Assembly (NCBI GenBank): GCA_001464475.1
Contig: LNDX01000008.1
Span: 1-64,000, forward strand
Source of the DNA: Flavobacteriaceae bacterium Ga0077528
Lineage (GTDB): Bacteria; Bacteroidota; Bacteroidia; Flavobacteriales; Flavobacteriaceae
Direction: 5' to 3'
DNA: 64,000 bases
Shown here: positions 61,358-64,000 of the stretch, one piece after another
Numbering within the stretch: the first letter of the stretch is position 1
Layout: each line of letters begins with the position of its first letter
Program-made: the position numbers and the translations under genes
The notes under the pieces: generated by a model
What the model was told of the DNA's origin: nothing
The model's input: only the letters and a program-made list of their open reading frames with translations
The model's database searches: none

Positions 61358-62098
61358 TTATTTTTGGGCTATAAAAATCAAATTATTATAGCCTTTTTTT
61401 CTGTCGTAAACTTGATTTAGTAATGCGTAATATTCTTCTAGTGAATAAATTTCGATTGATTTAAATCCAGACGATTGAATATCATTAAACAAGTCATTTT
61501 TTTTATAATAGTAACCCTCTACTTCAAATCCGTTGTAACCAGTAGTTCTATTTCCAACTTTTTCACCAAAATAAAATGAAAATAAATTTCTTAATTTAAA
61601 GTAGGTTGTTTTTAAAAAAGTTCCTTCTTGATTGTGAACCGTTCCAATTAATACACCATTTGGTTTAGCAATTTTGTAGGCATTTTTAAAAATATCAATT
61701 CTATCTTGTTTTTTTACAACATAAGTTAGCATACTGTTCAAAATAGTTACTAAATCAAACTTGTTTTCTACTTTATTATAATCTTTAGCATCAATTACTA
61801 GTGTTTTAGTAACCGAATCTACTTTCCATTTTTTTAAGTTTTCATTGCACTTTTCAATCATATTTGATGATATGTCAGAGGCAATTATTTCACTTGGTTT
61901 AAAAAAATTCTCAATAGTTTCAATTTCTCGACCAGTTCCACAACCAAAAATTTTTATGCTTTTTATATCACCAACTTTACTGTATATCTCTTTAGCTTTT
62001 TTAAACATAAAAATCTCAAATTCAGCAGATTTTTTCATGTTTTCTTGTACTTCGATTACATTATCGATTTCCCAAAAATCTTTATTTTCAATTTTCAT
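61358..62098 (-). CDS. SAM-dependent methyltransferase (class I)
   Basis: A 246-residue protein with a class I Rossmann methyltransferase domain. Motif I is IFGCGTGREIETIENF (about 49-64), followed by ASDISSNMIEKCNENL, FDLVTILNSMLTYV and a C-terminal GYYYKKNDLFNDIQSSGFKSIEIY. It probably methylates a sugar or lipid-linked intermediate of the glycan. It is 4 bases after the next methyltransferase gene. Confidence 0.88.
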   Translation of the reverse strand: MKIENKDFWEIDNVIEVQENMKKSAEFEIFMFKKAKEIYSKVGDIKSIKIFGCGTGREIETIENFFKPSEIIASDISSNMIEKCNENLKKWKVDSVTKTLVIDAKDYNKVENKFDLVTILNSMLTYVVKKQDRIDIFKNAYKIAKPNGVLIGTVHNQEGTFLKTTYFKLRNLFSFYFGEKVGNRTTGYNGFEVEGYYYKKNDLFNDIQSSGFKSIEIYSLEEYYALLNQVYDRKKGYNNLIFIAQK

Positions 62099-62102
62099 GT
62101 GA

Positions 62103-62909
62103 CTATTTTTTTTTCATTAACATCGTTAAGTGCATGCAAGAAAATAATTTTGAGAAAGAGGTTGCTGATTGTTCCCAATCGTCGTGGTGCCATTTTTTTC
62201 CCAAAGCTATTTTTTTTTCTTCTGAAATTGGTATAAACGACAACAAAAAAGCCCATTTGGTTTTACCCAACATTGCACGTTTTTCAACTACATCAAAAGC
62301 ATTTGTAAATTTATAAACTGTTTTTTTTGTGAAGGGCCATTCCCAAGCAGCATCGGTTTGAAAAGGCCTGTAAATCATTCGAATAAATTTAATTGGCAAA
62401 CTAGTTTCTAAAGGGTCGTAACTTATTACAACTCCATCTTTAGCTAATTTTTCGTTCAATCTGGCAATTAACAAATCTACATTGGGAAAGTGATGCAAAA
62501 CACCATAGGCATAAATAATATCAAAATCTTTTTCGGCAAAATCATCTGAAAGAAAATCTATTGCGAGCGCTTTTGCATTAGGAAAAGGAGCAATTTTCTC
62601 GCTTAATTTTTCAATAGCAACATCGCTCAAGTCAATTCCGAAGTACTGTTTAGAATTTTCTGCCAAGTGAAGTGTTAAGTTATTTCCAGAAAAACAACCT
62701 AAATCTAGCACCTTTTTGTTAGACAAATCTCCAAACCAAACTTTATGAGTAGCATAAGTTTTTTCAAGTATTCCTAAACTTTTAGATATATTCTTTAATA
62801 TTTTTTCTCTTAAAAAAGACCAAATCTTAGTGGCAAAGTTTTTTTTCTTGGTGTTGTAAAACTCTTTCTGCTTTACGTTGGTATCAATTATTTCCTGTTT
62901 AGTCTTCAT
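62103..62909 (-). CDS. SAM-dependent methyltransferase (class I)
   Basis: A 268-residue protein. A helical N-terminus is followed by motif I VLDLGCFSGNNLTLHLA (about 69-85), GIDLSDVAIEKLSEKI and the post-I block DFDIIYAYGVLHHFPN. The C-terminal part contains FIRMIYRPFQTDAAWEWPF, reminiscent of small-molecule methyltransferases. A tandem arrangement with the preceding methyltransferase suggests that the glycan is methylated at two sites or two substrates. Confidence 0.88.
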   Translation of the reverse strand: MKTKQEIIDTNVKQKEFYNTKKKNFATKIWSFLREKILKNISKSLGILEKTYATHKVWFGDLSNKKVLDLGCFSGNNLTLHLAENSKQYFGIDLSDVAIEKLSEKIAPFPNAKALAIDFLSDDFAEKDFDIIYAYGVLHHFPNVDLLIARLNEKLAKDGVVISYDPLETSLPIKFIRMIYRPFQTDAAWEWPFTKKTVYKFTNAFDVVEKRAMLGKTKWAFLLSFIPISEEKKIALGKKWHHDDWEQSATSFSKLFSCMHLTMLMKKK

Positions 62910-62955
62910 CTCAATTTTAAAAAAAACAAATTTAACTTATAAATTTAATTTTCTG

Positions 62956-64000
62956 CTATTTAAAAACTTTTTTTAAATTAAATAGTAGTTTAGCAATAGA
63001 TTGCTTGTAAGGTTTAAGCCATTTTTCCATAAAAATATAAATTTTGAAATAGAATGGTTTCAAAACCCAATATCTTGAGTTTTCAAAATTGAATAATTGA
63101 CTGCCAAATCCTTCTTTAAATCGAACAACACCCTCACTTCCACCCACAGAAACATCATAAAATTTATATCCTTTTTCGATAGAATATTTAATTAGTTCGC
63201 AATGCATATAAACCGAAATTGGCAAGTTTTGATATTGTTTTAAAACGCCTCCATTAATATAAATTAAACGTTGTCCGCAAATCATAACATAAATTGCACC
63301 CACAACTTTATTTTGATAAACACAAGTTGCAATTATTGCCTGATTATTGACTACATAGTTTTGCAAAGTATCTTTAATAGAATCATAAGAACGCAACGGA
63401 TAACCTTTGTTTTGAGCATTTTGAACAAAACATTCGTACGCTTCAGCAATAGCTTCTTTAGTTGTTACCTGCTGAAATTGAAAATCAAACGCACTAACTT
63501 TCTTTAAATTTCTTTTATGATTGGAACCAAATCCTTGAACAACCGCATCAAAGGTTTTATTATGTAAATCAACCAATCGCATTCCGAAAAGTGGAATAAC
63601 ATACTTGAATTTTGTTCCTTCCAATCCACTATAAAAAATACTATTTGATGAGATTTTATCTAAAGTATAATCATGGAAAGCATCACCACCTTTAAGTAGT
63701 GGCAAATTAATTTGAAAATAACAACAGTTCTTTTTAACCGCATATTCTTTCAAATCAGTTAAGACCGAATCCATTAAATGTTCTTGATTTTTATCTAAAA
63801 CTGGCCCACAAGGAACAATTAAAAATTTAAAAACAGAAAATTTTGCGATTACAATTCCGCATCCTCCAATTATTTTATCATTTTCTGTGATGATATAAAA
63901 ATCGTGATCAAAGCCATAAACATCATAAGATTTTATCCAAAAAGATAATTGGTTGTACAATCCTCTTTCGGTTGTCTGAAGATAATTGTCCCATTTATCA
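62956..64000 (-). CDS. FemAB/GNAT-type aminoacyl- or acyltransferase, 5' end outside the window
   Basis: The frame stays open to the right edge (reading WDNYLQTTERGLYNQ before the TTG at 63960), so the start lies beyond 64000 and the TTG is not the real start. The visible 348 residues resemble the FemA/FemB or BacA-like double-GNAT fold (lipid II glycyltransferase family): VPCGPVLDKNQEHL, YVIPLFGMRLVDLHNKTFDAVVQGFGSNHKRNLKK (parts), SYDSIKDTLQNYV and YDVSVGGSEGVVRFKEGFG near the C-terminus. Family members in glycan clusters add an amino-acyl group to a sugar, or use aminoacyl-tRNA for wall peptides. The exact substrate is unknown. Confidence 0.82.
   Translation of the reverse strand, partial: DKWDNYLQTTERGLYNQLSFWIKSYDVYGFDHDFYIITENDKIIGGCGIVIAKFSVFKFLIVPCGPVLDKNQEHLMDSVLTDLKEYAVKKNCCYFQINLPLLKGGDAFHDYTLDKISSNSIFYSGLEGTKFKYVIPLFGMRLVDLHNKTFDAVVQGFGSNHKRNLKKVSAFDFQFQQVTTKEAIAEAYECFVQNAQNKGYPLRSYDSIKDTLQNYVVNNQAIIATCVYQNKVVGAIYVMICGQRLIYINGGVLKQYQNLPISVYMHCELIKYSIEKGYKFYDVSVGGSEGVVRFKEGFGSQLFNFENSRYWVLKPFYFKIYIFMEKWLKPYKQSIAKLLFNLKKVFK

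Overview
The window is chromosomal DNA from an AT-rich member of the Bacteroidota, most likely Flavobacterium or a close relative in the Flavobacteriaceae. The evidence is the promoter type (TAnnTTTG −7 boxes, few Shine-Dalgarno sites), a type IX secretion C-terminal sorting domain, a PorV/PorQ-family barrel, a split transketolase, a DUF4105/Lnb-type protein, and the general gene content. I found no phage, IS element, CRISPR array or rRNA operon.

Layout. 1-3490: thrS and the translation operon infC-rpmI-rplT, with infC starting at a rare ATA codon. 3671-7809: an outer-membrane beta-barrel receptor and a secreted RCC1-repeat protein. 7875-12674: a cyanophycin locus (isoaspartyl peptidase and cyanophycinase on the minus strand, cyanophycin synthetase on the plus strand). 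12745-20889: housekeeping and secreted enzymes (DUF1569, U32 family, DUF3667, S9 peptidase, lipoprotein esterase, a Bacteroidota-specific secreted protein). 20984-24406: a compact, mirror-symmetric two-component island (see below). 24454-32372: dnaB, accA, a DMT transporter, lptF/G, tgt and transketolase. 32483-32556: tRNA-Thr(TGT). 32635-42675: manA, bcp, queD, idi, msrBA, a YwqK-type repeat protein, a FAD oxidoreductase and small conserved genes. 42735-51134: recQ, kdsD/kpsF, tatC, lptB, GH25 lysozyme, pssA and a PorV-like barrel. 51140-52252: a Lnb-like DUF4105 protein. 52258-64000: a surface polysaccharide cluster on the minus strand, cut off by the right edge.

The most interesting part is 20984-24406. 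A NarL-type response regulator, a histidine kinase with no sensor domain and a multi-TM protein are encoded together, behind a 103-residue unknown protein and a 47-residue single-TM protein. Facing them on the plus strand are a 44-residue single-TM protein and a 193-residue protein that looks like a ribosome-inactivating protein (RNA N-glycosidase fold): it keeps the Glu-x-x-Arg active-site motif, a downstream Trp and one of the two substrate-stacking Tyr. Both outer ends of the island carry the same palindrome, CACGTA-N4-TACGTR, at the same distance from a −7 box and from the first small ORF. I infer one regulon in which the response regulator controls its own operon and the toxin-like unit.

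A second theme is intergenic repeats. Two single genes, the beta-barrel receptor and the esterase, are each bracketed by near-identical terminator hairpins (41/41 and 40/41 bases). A degenerate ~100-bp element occurs twice, each time upstream of a gene in the same orientation. A heptamer tandem repeat covers the upstream part of the tgt promoter.
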